Shown here piece by piece: positions 51,683 to 61,241 of a DNA stretch of 64,000 nucleotides; positions within the stretch are counted from its first letter, which is position 1; the number at the start of each line of letters is the position of its first letter. The notes below the pieces were generated by a model. The model searched no databases and was not told the DNA's origin. It saw only the letters and a list, made by a program, of their open reading frames with translations. Made by a program: the position numbers and the translations under genes. Location: positions 186,001-250,000 of the forward strand of contig JBBJMP010000010.1 in NCBI GenBank assembly GCA_037718865.1, given 5' to 3'. This DNA comes from JADCRZ01 sp037718865. Its GTDB lineage: Bacteria > Bacteroidota > Bacteroidia > Chitinophagales > Chitinophagaceae.

Positions 51683-52618
51683 TCAGGAGTAGGCAAAATA
51701 CTTTTCATTCAGAGCAATGCCTATCCCATTCAACTGGGAAATTATTTCATTCAGATATTGGTGAAGTCCTTGCTCCATGATGGCTTCAGGGGTGGAATAC
51801 TGAACCTTGCTAGCCAGCTTACCTATCATAAAATCTATTTGGTTGTAACTACTTGCATTTCGTTCGCTTTTGAGCCTCTTAAAATAAATATGCAGCCTGT
51901 TGATTGAATAGGAAACCGACCTTGGAAACCGGTCGTCCAGTACAATCTGTTCAAGCACATTTCTGGCTTCAAAGCCGCTCCTGTATGTTTTCAAATATAA
52001 CTGATAGCCTGAAATGGAAAGCAAGAGATATTTCCAATAAGTGATGTCAGCATTTTTGTCTGAATCATTGCCCAGCGAGTTGAATTTTACATCCAGTATG
52101 TCTGAACTTTGTATGCCCCTTTCCAGGTATTTACCGATATTCATAAACGAAATGCCTTCTCCTCTGGCCATTGTAACATCGGCTATTCCATAATATAACA
52201 GACAATGCTTGATCAGGTCATCCAGCACGGTGATCGGGTCTTCCTGGTGCAGCAGTTGAACCAACCGCTCGTTACGCATAACATGATAGAAATCGTTCAG
52301 GCATTGCCATAATTCTTTTGAAATATGATCCTGAACACTTCTGGCATTCTCCCTCGCCTGCGTAACGATATTGTAGACGGAATTCGCGTTTTCTTTATCA
52401 GTAACCATAAACTGCAATACTTCCCTGGTCTGATTTGAAATTGCCTTAGCATCATCTTCCTCCAGGTAGGTGAATATCTTAAGTACCGGCTGCCAGGAAA
52501 ATTCAATGAATTCGTCCTGCGAGGATGCGTAATTCATCTTCAGCATACGTAAAATGCCGTCGCTGCGTTCCATGTATCGGCTCATCCAGTATAAACTATC
52601 GGCGACTCTGCTTAACAT
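51683..52618 (-). CDS. Alpha-E domain protein
   Basis: 311 residues, almost entirely helical, starting LSRVADSLYWMSRYMERSDGILRML, the hallmark of the alpha-E family (COG2307). Other blocks are ERGIQSSDILDVKFNSLG and WKYLLLSISGYQLYLKTY. It always accompanies the circularly permuted ATP-grasp protein and is thought to be part of the same amidoligase system. Middle gene of the operon. Confidence 0.95.
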   Translation of the reverse strand: MLSRVADSLYWMSRYMERSDGILRMLKMNYASSQDEFIEFSWQPVLKIFTYLEEDDAKAISNQTREVLQFMVTDKENANSVYNIVTQARENARSVQDHISKELWQCLNDFYHVMRNERLVQLLHQEDPITVLDDLIKHCLLYYGIADVTMARGEGISFMNIGKYLERGIQSSDILDVKFNSLGNDSDKNADITYWKYLLLSISGYQLYLKTYRSGFEARNVLEQIVLDDRFPRSVSYSINRLHIYFKRLKSERNASSYNQIDFMIGKLASKVQYSTPEAIMEQGLHQYLNEIISQLNGIGIALNEKYFAYS

Positions 52619-52658
52619 TATTTAGTTGCTGTTTACGATTAACGTTTGTACCATTCGC

Positions 52659-54122
52659 TTAATTCCGTTCCGGCTTATCGGCCAACACCCAGGTATCTTT
52701 GCTCCCTCCACCCTGTGACGAATTGACTACCAGCGAACCTTCTCGTAACGCTACCCTGGTTAGTCCGCCCGGAACAATCTCTATCCCATCTGGGCCACAC
52801 AAGGCGTAGGGCCTCAGGTCTATCCGGCGTGGTTGAAGTCTTCCATTCATATAACAGGGTGCGGAAGATAGGCTGATAATAGGCTGGGCGATGAACTGCC
52901 TCGGATCTTTTGCAATTTCAGTTTTATAAGTATGTATTTCTTCGTCAGTTGCCGTGTTTCCCATGAGCATTCCATAACCACCGCTTTCATTTGTTTTTTT
53001 GATCACCATCTTATTCATATTGCTGAAAACATGGTCCCTCTCTTCCAGGTTTCCCAACTGGTATGTGGGTACATTTTTAAGAATGGGCTCTTCATTGAGA
53101 TAATATTGTATCATTGCCGGAACGAAAGTGTAAATGGCCTTATCATCTGCAACTCCGGTTCCCGTGGCGTTAACTATAGCCACATTCCCTTTACGATATG
53201 CGCTCATTAGGCCTGCTACGCCTAACAGGCTATTCTGGTTGAATACCAGCGGATCAAGAAACTCGTCGTCTACGCGCCGGTAAATGACATCTACCTGCTG
53301 GAGGCCAACGGTGGTTTTCATGTATACACGCAGGTTGTCAACTACCAGATCCCTGCCTTCAACCAATTCCACGCCCATAAGTCTGGCAAGAGTGGTATGC
53401 TCAAAATAGGCAGAGTTGTAAATGCCCGGCGTGAGAACAACAACGGTTGGATTTGCCGTTTGCCTGGGCGATAAAGAAACCAGGTTCTTGTGCAGAATAG
53501 CAGGGTATTCCAGTACAGTCCTGACATTATTCTTGGGTAGCAGGTCCGGAAACAACCGTTTGGTTATCTCCCGGTTTTCAAGCATATAACTGACTCCACT
53601 GGGCGTTCTGAGATTATCTTCAAGAATATAAAACGAGCCATCACTATCGCGTATAAGGTCTATCCCGGCTATGTGTACATAAATATCGTAGGGCACAGGA
53701 AAACCGTACATCTCCCGTACAAAATGCGGACAACTGTACACCATTTCTGCAGGGATAACGCCGTCGTTTATGATAAACTGCTCATTATACACATCTTTTA
53801 AAAACAGGTTAAGCGCCTTTAACCGCTGTTTAATGCCGTTTTCAATGTGTTCCCATTCCGTGTTGGTAATAATCCTGGGTATGATATCAAAAGGAAAGAT
53901 CTTTTCAATGCCTTCGCCACTGCTATATACCGTGAAAGTGATGCCCTGGCTCATAAAAAGCCGCCTGGCCTGCTCTTCTTTTTTGTTCAGCTCCTCAATG
54001 CTCAGTCGCTGCAGGAAATCCAGGACACCCTGGTACTGCTTACGAACATTTGCGTTTTCGTACATTTCATCCCAGGTATTAAGATCAGGATTGTAGTTAG
54101 CTAATAACACATTGTTTTGCAT
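52659..54122 (-). CDS. Circularly permuted ATP-grasp protein (COG2308 type 2)
   Basis: 487 residues. Family blocks: YNPDLNTWDEMYE, EWEHIENGIKQRLKALNLFLKDVY, HVIAGIDLIRDSDG-like (HIAGIDLIRDSDGSFYILED), DNLRTPSGVSYMLENR, RRVDDEFLDPL and NESGGYGMLMG. The circularly permuted ATP-grasp fold is predicted to form amide bonds from ATP (Iyer and Aravind's amidoligase classification). First gene of the operon with alpha-E and transglutaminase proteins; divergent from kdsB. Confidence 0.95.
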   Translation of the reverse strand: MQNNVLLANYNPDLNTWDEMYENANVRKQYQGVLDFLQRLSIEELNKKEEQARRLFMSQGITFTVYSSGEGIEKIFPFDIIPRIITNTEWEHIENGIKQRLKALNLFLKDVYNEQFIINDGVIPAEMVYSCPHFVREMYGFPVPYDIYVHIAGIDLIRDSDGSFYILEDNLRTPSGVSYMLENREITKRLFPDLLPKNNVRTVLEYPAILHKNLVSLSPRQTANPTVVVLTPGIYNSAYFEHTTLARLMGVELVEGRDLVVDNLRVYMKTTVGLQQVDVIYRRVDDEFLDPLVFNQNSLLGVAGLMSAYRKGNVAIVNATGTGVADDKAIYTFVPAMIQYYLNEEPILKNVPTYQLGNLEERDHVFSNMNKMVIKKTNESGGYGMLMGNTATDEEIHTYKTEIAKDPRQFIAQPIISLSSAPCYMNGRLQPRRIDLRPYALCGPDGIEIVPGGLTRVALREGSLVVNSSQGGGSKDTWVLADKPERN

Positions 54123-54252
54123 AACAAAATTTTTGGAAGCGGTAAAATGGAGGGCAATCGTTGAGCAGAATCTTATTCAAATATAACAAAACACGGTTTA
54201 GTTACATTTCCTTTTTTGTTTAACCTCTATCTTTACCACATAAAGATCATAC

Positions 54253-55002
54253 ATGAACAGGATCGCTATGATACCGGCGCGCTATGCGGCTTCCCGTTTT
54301 CCTGCCAAGCTTATGCAAAAGCTAGGAAGTAAAACGGTGATCAGGCAAACTTACGACAACACGTTATCGACTGGGCTATTCGACGAGGTAATCGTGGTCA
54401 CGGATAGCGAAATCATATACAATGAGATCCATTCGCATGGTGGAAAAGTAACAATGAGTATAAATCAGCATGAAAGTGGAAGCGACCGTATAGCAGAAGC
54501 CGTTGCGGACCTGGATGTGGAGATCATTGTAAATGTACAGGGCGACGAGCCTTTTGTACAAAAAGAGCCACTGCAGAAATTACTGGCGGTTTTTGAAAAT
54601 GATGATAAGAAAGAAATTCAGGTAGCCTCATTAATGCAAGAGCTTAAAAGCTTAAAGTACATCAGCGATCCTAATTCCGTTAAAGTTGTTGTTGATAAGA
54701 ATATGAACGCACTGCTTTTTAGCAGAAGCATTATTCCCTATCCGCGGAACAAGGAAATAACCGGTACTTATTATAAACACATCGGTGTATACGCTTTCCG
54801 TAAACAAGCCTTGCTGCGCTTCACTAAATGGCTGATGACACCGTTGGAACAAGCCGAAAAAATTGAATGCCTTCGTTACCTTGAAAATGGGATTTCCTTA
54901 AAAATGGTGATCACAGAATATATGGGAGTGGAAATCGATACCCCTGAAGACCTGGAGAGGGCAACTTTACTACTTGGGCCACAACCTGGACCGATTGATT
55001 AG
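54253..55002 (+). CDS. kdsB: 3-deoxy-manno-octulosonate cytidylyltransferase (CMP-Kdo synthetase)
   Basis: 249 residues. Motifs: IPARYAASRFPAKLMQKL at the N-terminus (CTP loop), VVTDSEIIYNEIHSHGG, QHESGSDRIAEAV, VNVQGDEPFVQKEPL and the C-terminal GVEIDTPEDLERATLLL. It activates Kdo, or in Shewanella Kdo8N, as the CMP sugar for lipid A glycosylation. It is followed after 75 bp by a KdnB-like oxidase gene, which makes Kdo8N a possible true substrate. Confidence 0.95.
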   Translation: MNRIAMIPARYAASRFPAKLMQKLGSKTVIRQTYDNTLSTGLFDEVIVVTDSEIIYNEIHSHGGKVTMSINQHESGSDRIAEAVADLDVEIIVNVQGDEPFVQKEPLQKLLAVFENDDKKEIQVASLMQELKSLKYISDPNSVKVVVDKNMNALLFSRSIIPYPRNKEITGTYYKHIGVYAFRKQALLRFTKWLMTPLEQAEKIECLRYLENGISLKMVITEYMGVEIDTPEDLERATLLLGPQPGPID

Positions 55003-55077
55003 ATACTTCTTATAAAGAGATCCTGGTTATTATTCTGAAGGTTCTTATGATTACGGTCAGATAAATAAAAAAAACAG

Positions 55078-56151
55078 ATGAAATTCCGCAACTTTAAAAT
55101 GGTAGGTTACGTAATTTATGGCCGTGGCAGCTTTAACCAGTTGGATGAGATCCTGGCTCCTTACCGGCAGGGTGATGCTCCTATGATTTTTTTGCTGGAT
55201 CATTTTTTTAAAGAAAAGCCATTGGATTCACGTATACCTGCAAGAGGTAAAGACAAAACCATTTATGCAGATGTCACTTATGAACCCAAGACTACCTATG
55301 TAGATACACTTGCAAAACAGTTAAAAGAAGAATTTGGATTAATAAGCGGCATAATCGGCATTGGCGGTGGCTCGACGTTGGACCTGGCAAAAGCTGTTTC
55401 CCTTATGATGACTAACCCCGGCAGCTCGGCAGATTACCAGGGCTGGGATCTGGTAAAGCTTCCTGGCGTGTATAAAACAGGTATCCCAACGCTGAGTGGA
55501 ACAGGTGCAGAGGTTTCCCGTACCACAGTATTGACGGGACCGACCCGGAAACTGGGCATGAATTCAGACTTTACACCCTTCGACCAGATCGTGCTTGACC
55601 CGGAACTAACGTCTGATGCTCCGGTGAACCAGCGATTTTATACAGGCATGGATTGCTATATTCATTGCATCGAAAGTCTGGAAGGTACCTATTTGAATGA
55701 ATTCAGCAAAAGTTATGGAGAAAAGGCCCTGGAGCTTTGCAGAAAGATATTTGTTGAAAAAACTGCCTGGGACGACGACTCCGACGATAAATTGATGATG
55801 GCCTCTTACGCCGGCGGCATGAGCATCGCTTACTCGCAGGTGGGCGTAGCACATGCTGTCAGTTATGGTCTCAGCTATCTGCTAGGCACCAGACACGGCA
55901 TTGGAAATTGTATTGTATTTGACAAACTGGAGGAATACTATCCTGAAGGAGTTAAAGAATTCAAAAACATGGTCAGTAAAAACCAGATAGGTCTGCCTCA
56001 GGGCATTTGCGCCGGTTTAAGCGATGATGAATTTAATAAAATGATCGACGTGTCGTTAAGTCTGAAACCCCTGTGGGAAAATGCCCTTGGTAACAACTGG
56101 GACAAAGTAATGACGAGGGATAAGTTAAGGACTTTGTTTGAGCGATTGTAG
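55078..56151 (+). CDS. kdnB: Iron-containing alcohol dehydrogenase, KdnB-like Kdo 8-oxidase
   Basis: 357 residues, group III metal-dependent alcohol dehydrogenase: NAD loop GIGGGSTLDLAKAVSLM, IPTLSGTGAEVSRT, metal ligands Asp and His in TGMDCYIHCIESLEGT and His in GVAHAVSYGLSYLLGTRHGIGN. From memory the whole sequence follows Shewanella KdnB (RGSFNQLDEIL, YQGWDLVK, NSDFTPFDQI), which oxidises the C8 hydroxyl of Kdo before transamination by KdnA to 8-amino-Kdo. Adjacent kdsB supports this. No kdnA-type aminotransferase is next to it. A general alcohol dehydrogenase is the alternative. Confidence 0.78.
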   Translation: MKFRNFKMVGYVIYGRGSFNQLDEILAPYRQGDAPMIFLLDHFFKEKPLDSRIPARGKDKTIYADVTYEPKTTYVDTLAKQLKEEFGLISGIIGIGGGSTLDLAKAVSLMMTNPGSSADYQGWDLVKLPGVYKTGIPTLSGTGAEVSRTTVLTGPTRKLGMNSDFTPFDQIVLDPELTSDAPVNQRFYTGMDCYIHCIESLEGTYLNEFSKSYGEKALELCRKIFVEKTAWDDDSDDKLMMASYAGGMSIAYSQVGVAHAVSYGLSYLLGTRHGIGNCIVFDKLEEYYPEGVKEFKNMVSKNQIGLPQGICAGLSDDEFNKMIDVSLSLKPLWENALGNNWDKVMTRDKLRTLFERL

Positions 56152-56242
56152 TCAATTTCGCCCGCAGGATTTCACACTTTTTTACCTATTACGCGTTGCA
56201 ACGGTTCATACACATTCCCTGTCAAATGGACTAAAACCTATT

Positions 56243-56632
56243 ATGCGACAAAACCTCTTTCTTGCCTACATTTGCACCATACTTCTGGCTTGTACCAAAC
56301 CTGATGACGTAAAAAAAATTATAGAGGATAACCTTGACATCATCTCGACAACCACCCCCGCAAGCATAGTAAAGGGACAGGAAATAATATCAACTATACA
56401 ATGCCAGGGTCCTAACCTCTGTTATTCCTTTCACCGTTTGGAAATCACTGAAACAAGCCCACGGCAATTTGAGATCAGGGCAAAAGCGCATGTTCAGGGT
56501 TCTGTTTGTGCAATGGCCCTGTATAGAGTAGATACGGTAGCGAGGATCCCGGCACTAACTTCCGGCCAATACCTGTTACGATTTTATAATGCCAGCCGAT
56601 TATTTAAAACAGACACCGTTCAGGTGAACTGA
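56243..56632 (+). CDS. Small putative lipoprotein
   Basis: 129 residues from the ATG at 56243 (MRQNLFLAYICTILLACTKP), which gives a signal with lipobox LLAC; the frame is open further upstream, overlapping kdnB, but that start has no support. The mature part is beta-rich with three cysteines (ISTIQCQGPNLCYSF, VQGSVCAMALY). No family recognised. Confidence 0.65.
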   Translation: MRQNLFLAYICTILLACTKPDDVKKIIEDNLDIISTTTPASIVKGQEIISTIQCQGPNLCYSFHRLEITETSPRQFEIRAKAHVQGSVCAMALYRVDTVARIPALTSGQYLLRFYNASRLFKTDTVQVN

Positions 56633-56760
56633 TACATCTTTAACCATATCTGTTTAGCCGGTTTACTCACATACCGGCTTTTTAGATAATGGGTTTTCCC
56701 ATCTGCATTTTGAAAAAGAACTTCATGAATATTCCTTAATTTTCATGATTAATCACTTCT

Positions 56761-57855
56761 ATGGCAGATAATTACCTGAGCTATCTTAGATTGGATGCTT
56801 TGTTTGGATCTCACAGGACCAAACAGATCCTTCATGTCAATCCAACCATACCACCTCGCAGGGAGGAAGCCAAGGAAGTTAAGGTTTTTGTGTTTGATTA
56901 TAATGCCACATCCCTTGAAAAACACGAACTGCCAGATGTCACGGAATGTACCCGTTTTAAACAAAACGACCGTATTACCTGGATTAATATTGACGGCTTG
57001 CGTAAGGCAGATGTGGAAATGATCTGTAATGCCTATGAAGTACATCTTCTTCTTGCGGAAGATATCTTAAGCATCGGCCAGCGTCCAAAAATGGATGAGG
57101 TAGAAGGTGTTTTATTCTGCCTGTTAAACATGATGTATTACAGCGAAAACCATTGCACCGTTGAGCTGGAGCAAATAAGCCTTGTTTTTGGAAAAGACTT
57201 TCTTATTTCTTTCCAGGAAGATGCCAACCGGGATGTGTTCAATCCCCTGAGGGAAAAACTCAACCTCAACAACACCAAACTCAGGCAACGGGGTGCGGAT
57301 TATTTATGCTACGTAATGCTCGATATGATCGTTGATAATTATTTTTTGGTCATGGAAAAGCTGGGCGAGCAGATAGAGGCCCTGGAAGAAGAAGTGATCA
57401 GGTCAAGTACCAAACGGTCCCTGGCGAAAATAAACCAGGTAAGAAAAGAGCTTATCGTTTTAAAAAGAAATATTGCCCCGGTACGTGAAATGATCAATGG
57501 TTTTATGAGAAGTGAAAGCGAACTGCTGGATGACCGCACTACCAAGTACTTCAAGGATGTTTACGATCACATTTTACAGGCCTTTGACCTGACTGAAAAC
57601 TACCGCGATATGATGACAAGCATGCAGGACCTTTACATCAACAATGTGAACCTGCGAATGAACGAAGTGATGAAGGTTATGGCCATAGTTACCTGCCTGA
57701 TGGCTCCTGCCACGGTAATAGGCGGCATCTTTGGCATGAATTTCGACTTCATCCCCTACTCCCATCACAGGTATGGGTTTTTCCTTGCTGTTGCTTTAAT
57801 GTTATTTGTTCCCTTATACCTGCTTTGGCGATTCAAAAGGAAAGGATGGTTTTAA
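56761..57855 (+). CDS. corA: CorA family magnesium/cobalt transporter
   Basis: 364 residues. A soluble N-terminal alpha/beta domain and long helices are followed by two C-terminal membrane helices with the signature GMNF in GGIFGMNFDFIPYSHH. The loop after GMN is FDFIPYS instead of the common xEHxPE pattern, as in many Bacteroidota CorA. It forms a pentameric inner membrane channel for Mg2+. Single gene. Confidence 0.95.
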   Translation: MADNYLSYLRLDALFGSHRTKQILHVNPTIPPRREEAKEVKVFVFDYNATSLEKHELPDVTECTRFKQNDRITWINIDGLRKADVEMICNAYEVHLLLAEDILSIGQRPKMDEVEGVLFCLLNMMYYSENHCTVELEQISLVFGKDFLISFQEDANRDVFNPLREKLNLNNTKLRQRGADYLCYVMLDMIVDNYFLVMEKLGEQIEALEEEVIRSSTKRSLAKINQVRKELIVLKRNIAPVREMINGFMRSESELLDDRTTKYFKDVYDHILQAFDLTENYRDMMTSMQDLYINNVNLRMNEVMKVMAIVTCLMAPATVIGGIFGMNFDFIPYSHHRYGFFLAVALMLFVPLYLLWRFKRKGWF

Positions 57856-57935
57856 CCGGTGTAAACGGCCTTGCGATGAGTTGGTTATTTTCATATATTT
57901 ATTGAACACATTAGTCACGCCTTAATACTTTCTGT

Positions 57936-58550
57936 ATGAAATCGATTTTTATTTATTTTTTCCTTCTTATCCCTTTCCTGGTATTTAGTCAACCAGTAAA
58001 GAAGATCTTTAACGGGAAAAATTTAGATGGCTGGACGATCCATGGAACGGAAAAATGGTATGTGGAAAAGGGCGATTTGATTTGCGAGAGCGGACCCGAC
58101 AAGCAATATGGATATCTTTCTACCAATAAGCAATATAAAAACTTTCAATTGCAATGTCAGTTTAAACAGGAAGCTAATGGTAATAGCGGTGTATTTATCC
58201 GGTCTGGTATTGAAGGTACCAAAATCAATGGATGGCAGGTAGAGGTAGCTCCCACGAACAACCACACAGGGGGTGTTTACGAATCGTATGGCAGAGGCTG
58301 GCTTATACAACCCAAACCGGAAGATGAAAAATATTTGAAACCGGGTGAATGGAACCAGCTTAAGATCAGGGTGATCGATGATGTAGTTACCACCTGGCTT
58401 AACGGCCATCAAATGATCAATCTGAAAGATGAAAAAATTGGAAAAGGTCAAGGCTTTATCGCCCTGCAAATTCACGATGGTGGCGGAATTAAGGTCCGAT
58501 GGAAAGGGCTTGTTATACAGGAATTTAAATCAGCTGCAAAAACGGAATAG
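57936..58550 (+). CDS. DUF1080 (3-keto-disaccharide hydrolase-like) exported protein
   Basis: 204 residues with a signal peptide (IFIYFFLLIPFLVFSQ) and one DUF1080 concanavalin-like domain: IFNGKNLDGWTIHGTEKW, NSGVFIRSG, VEVAPTNNHTGGVYESYGRG, PGEWNQLKIRVI and GFIALQIHDGGGIKVRWKGL. Related proteins bind or cleave 3-keto sugars; the role here is not certain. Single gene converging on DUF2480. A weak promoter-like TTG-N21-TACTTTCT lies before it. Confidence 0.92.
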   Translation: MKSIFIYFFLLIPFLVFSQPVKKIFNGKNLDGWTIHGTEKWYVEKGDLICESGPDKQYGYLSTNKQYKNFQLQCQFKQEANGNSGVFIRSGIEGTKINGWQVEVAPTNNHTGGVYESYGRGWLIQPKPEDEKYLKPGEWNQLKIRVIDDVVTTWLNGHQMINLKDEKIGKGQGFIALQIHDGGGIKVRWKGLVIQEFKSAAKTE

Positions 58551-58558
58551 CCTCCGGT

Positions 58559-59086
58559 TTACAATTGGCTTTTTGTGTTAACCTGCTTTTTAAAAATAGG
58601 AACGGTACTGCAAGGTTCTCCATACATAATGCTTTTGGCAACCGGTCGAAGCAATTTAGTTATTTCCAGGTAGGCAAATTCTCCTATGGGAAGATCTCCG
58701 CATCCCTTTACTACTACTCTTTTATCCATATAACTTTCCATATTTATTGCAGCAAGATTTTTCAGGAAGACTGTCTTATGTAAAAACTGTTCATCACCAA
58801 ACACAACATCTTTTGCATACGGCTGCAGATTAGATACCACCAGCATATAGGCCCATACTGGAACAATGGCATCGGCAGTACAGGTCACTGCTACATATTT
58901 ATCCTGGTAAACCGCAAAGTCCTGATTCTTTAACGCTTCCCGAAAATCTTTTTCCTTTAGGATCAAACCCATAAACAGGTAATCTTTCAAATCGAACACA
59001 CTGACACCTCCCGCCGGATAATAATGTTCAAGATCCACTTCCATTAAAGAACTATCTGCCACTTTATTTATGATGACTTCGCTCAT
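58559..59086 (-). CDS. DUF2480 family protein
   Basis: 175 residues from the ATG at 59086 (MSEVIINKVADSSLMEVDLE); an upstream in-frame ATG at 59143 lies inside the previous gene and is rejected. Family blocks: VFDLKDYLFMGLILKEKDFRE, DAIVPVWAYML, VVVKGCGDLPIG and the C-terminal SIMYGEPCSTVPIFKK with a cysteine. Found in most Bacteroidota and of unknown function. It lies 28 bp after the PpiD-like gene. Confidence 0.93.
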   Translation of the reverse strand: MSEVIINKVADSSLMEVDLEHYYPAGGVSVFDLKDYLFMGLILKEKDFREALKNQDFAVYQDKYVAVTCTADAIVPVWAYMLVVSNLQPYAKDVVFGDEQFLHKTVFLKNLAAINMESYMDKRVVVKGCGDLPIGEFAYLEITKLLRPVAKSIMYGEPCSTVPIFKKQVNTKSQL

Positions 59087-59114
59087 GGTTGTCTTGTATT
59101 TTATTGTAATATTC

Positions 59115-61241
59115 TTATAGAAACTTGGCGCGGAAATCGTCAACTTCAGCAGCCTTTTTTAGTGCATCGACTGAACGCGTTCCGCTCATGGCTTTTATCT
59201 GCATAAGAATACCATTCCTCTGTTGTTCCAGGTTTGTATTCTCATTTGGCCTTGCACTTACATTATCCGTCCGTATGATAAAAACCCCTCCATTGCCTGC
59301 AATTGGTGGTGACATTTTACCCTTGAATTGCTTGTTAAAGCTGGCTCCTATGACCTTGGCTTCTTGCCCCAGGTTAGGAATGACCGGTGAAGAAAAACTG
59401 ATCGTATCGGCTTTTTGAATCGGCATACCAGCGGCCGAGGCTGCGGCTTCCATTGTTTTTGCACTTCCTGTTTTTTTAATGACCTGTTCTGCCTTCTTCT
59501 TATTGCGTAATGTAAACTCTACCTGCGGCCTTGCCTTTGCGGCACTTAAAGTGCCTACCTTATTGATCTCGGTTATCATGGCCACAACATATTTATCACC
59601 CAGTTCGTGGGCGTCCGAAACTTGTCCTTGTTCAGCTTCATAAATCCACCGGACTAACTGGCGGCTACTTCCCAGTCCCGGGATCATATTATCTATGGGT
59701 TTAATTTCGTTGCCCAGCAGTTTATTATACTTGTATTTGGCAGCATTTGCATCAAAAGCTTTTGCATTGCGGCTTTCACCTGCAAATTGATTTGCTTTTC
59801 CTGAAGCAGTATTTTGCGTTTCCTGGCTGGCAGTGATGGGTTTGGACAGATAAGCCACCTGATAGGCTGGTCCAAAATTCTTTTGGCTCAATACTTCTAT
59901 ATAGTGGTAACCAAACGTTGTTTTGACCACTTTCTTGTCACCCGTCGCCCCATAAAATACAGCTTCGGCAAATTCCCTGGCCAGGTTTCCAAACTGGTCG
60001 GAGCTGAAGTCGTATTCGCCGCCTTTATCCTTGCTACCCGGATCCTCACTGTACTTTAAACACATCAGCGTAAAATCAGCTCCGCCTTTTATGGCATTGG
60101 CAATACTATCGATCCTTGCTTTAGCCGTACTATCAGGTAACCCCGCCTGCTGTTGATTACCTTGCGTGTTTACCAGGATATGCCTCAACTTTACACTATC
60201 CGGCATATTCCGTTTGCCCATCATTCTGGCCAAGACATAATTACTGTTATCAAGATAAGGGCCGAACACTGCGCCATCTGGTAGTGCCCGAATAGAATCT
60301 GCGTTTGGTACCTGCAATTTTGATGATAAAACATATCCGTCAAAATAATTTACTTCGGACCCGTTCTGTACAAGAAACGCAGGCACGTTATCTGTGGTAG
60401 CAAACTCAGGTTTTAACTGGTTCAACTGATTGTACAGCACCATAGAATCATTTTTTGTGGCCGCTGCGTCAAACACCACATAAGCAATGCTGCGGTTTTC
60501 AACCTGTTTGAAATCGTCTTTGTTTTTATTTATATAAGAAAGTATTTCTTCATCACTTACTTTTACAGCGCTATCAGAAATAGTAGAATAAGGAACATTA
60601 ACATAAGAAATAGAGGCCAGTGCGCTGTTATCTGCGTTTAGCTTTTCAAGCATCCATTTGGGAACATAAGCGGTATTGGCCAGTAATGCCGAATACTTTT
60701 CCCTCAATCTGGTGTTTATGAGGGCAGGAAGGTATAAATTTTCAAATTGCTCTGCCATAGGATTGGTTTTTTGTTTCCTTAACTCCGCAATGGCAGATTT
60801 GGCGGCATTTGCATCGTATTCTCCTGTTTGCTGGTTGGTAAACTGCTGCTTCAAATCCTGAGGGGGATTTTTACCGAACAATATATCGTTCAATTCTTTT
60901 GCGCCCACCTCAAGACCGAGTTCCTTATATTCTTCCTCCAGAACATTTTCTTCTATATATTGGTTCCACACCTGGTCCTGGATGTTCTGCTGCATCATTT
61001 CATTGATAGGATAACCTCCTGACCGGTATTGATCTTCCACCTGTTTTCTTCTTTTTTCAAAGTCAACATAATCGATGTCTTTGCCGTTTACGATTCCAAC
61101 TGTGCTTGTTTGGCCGCCGCTGATTCCTCGGCCCCCACCTCCAACGAATGCATCCATCAATAAAAACCCAACCAAACTGAGTGCAATGATTCCAACTACC
61201 AGCCACCCCGCTTTATCCCTGATTTGTTGAATAATCGACAT
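59115..61241 (-). CDS. PpiD/SurA-type peptidylprolyl isomerase, membrane-anchored
   Basis: 708 residues. One N-terminal membrane helix (WLVVGIIALSLVGFLLMDAF), a SurA_N-like chaperone region with VGIVNGKDIDYVDFEKRRKQV, a parvulin PPIC domain at about 350-450 (VKLRHILVNTQGNQQ, DFTLMCLKYSEDPGSKDKGGEYDF, VVKTTFGYHYIEVL), and a long C-terminal chaperone part. It folds outer membrane and periplasmic proteins. E. coli PpiD is shorter (623 residues). It precedes DUF2480. Confidence 0.94.
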   Translation of the reverse strand: MSIIQQIRDKAGWLVVGIIALSLVGFLLMDAFVGGGGRGISGGQTSTVGIVNGKDIDYVDFEKRRKQVEDQYRSGGYPINEMMQQNIQDQVWNQYIEENVLEEEYKELGLEVGAKELNDILFGKNPPQDLKQQFTNQQTGEYDANAAKSAIAELRKQKTNPMAEQFENLYLPALINTRLREKYSALLANTAYVPKWMLEKLNADNSALASISYVNVPYSTISDSAVKVSDEEILSYINKNKDDFKQVENRSIAYVVFDAAATKNDSMVLYNQLNQLKPEFATTDNVPAFLVQNGSEVNYFDGYVLSSKLQVPNADSIRALPDGAVFGPYLDNSNYVLARMMGKRNMPDSVKLRHILVNTQGNQQQAGLPDSTAKARIDSIANAIKGGADFTLMCLKYSEDPGSKDKGGEYDFSSDQFGNLAREFAEAVFYGATGDKKVVKTTFGYHYIEVLSQKNFGPAYQVAYLSKPITASQETQNTASGKANQFAGESRNAKAFDANAAKYKYNKLLGNEIKPIDNMIPGLGSSRQLVRWIYEAEQGQVSDAHELGDKYVVAMITEINKVGTLSAAKARPQVEFTLRNKKKAEQVIKKTGSAKTMEAAASAAGMPIQKADTISFSSPVIPNLGQEAKVIGASFNKQFKGKMSPPIAGNGGVFIIRTDNVSARPNENTNLEQQRNGILMQIKAMSGTRSVDALKKAAEVDDFRAKFL

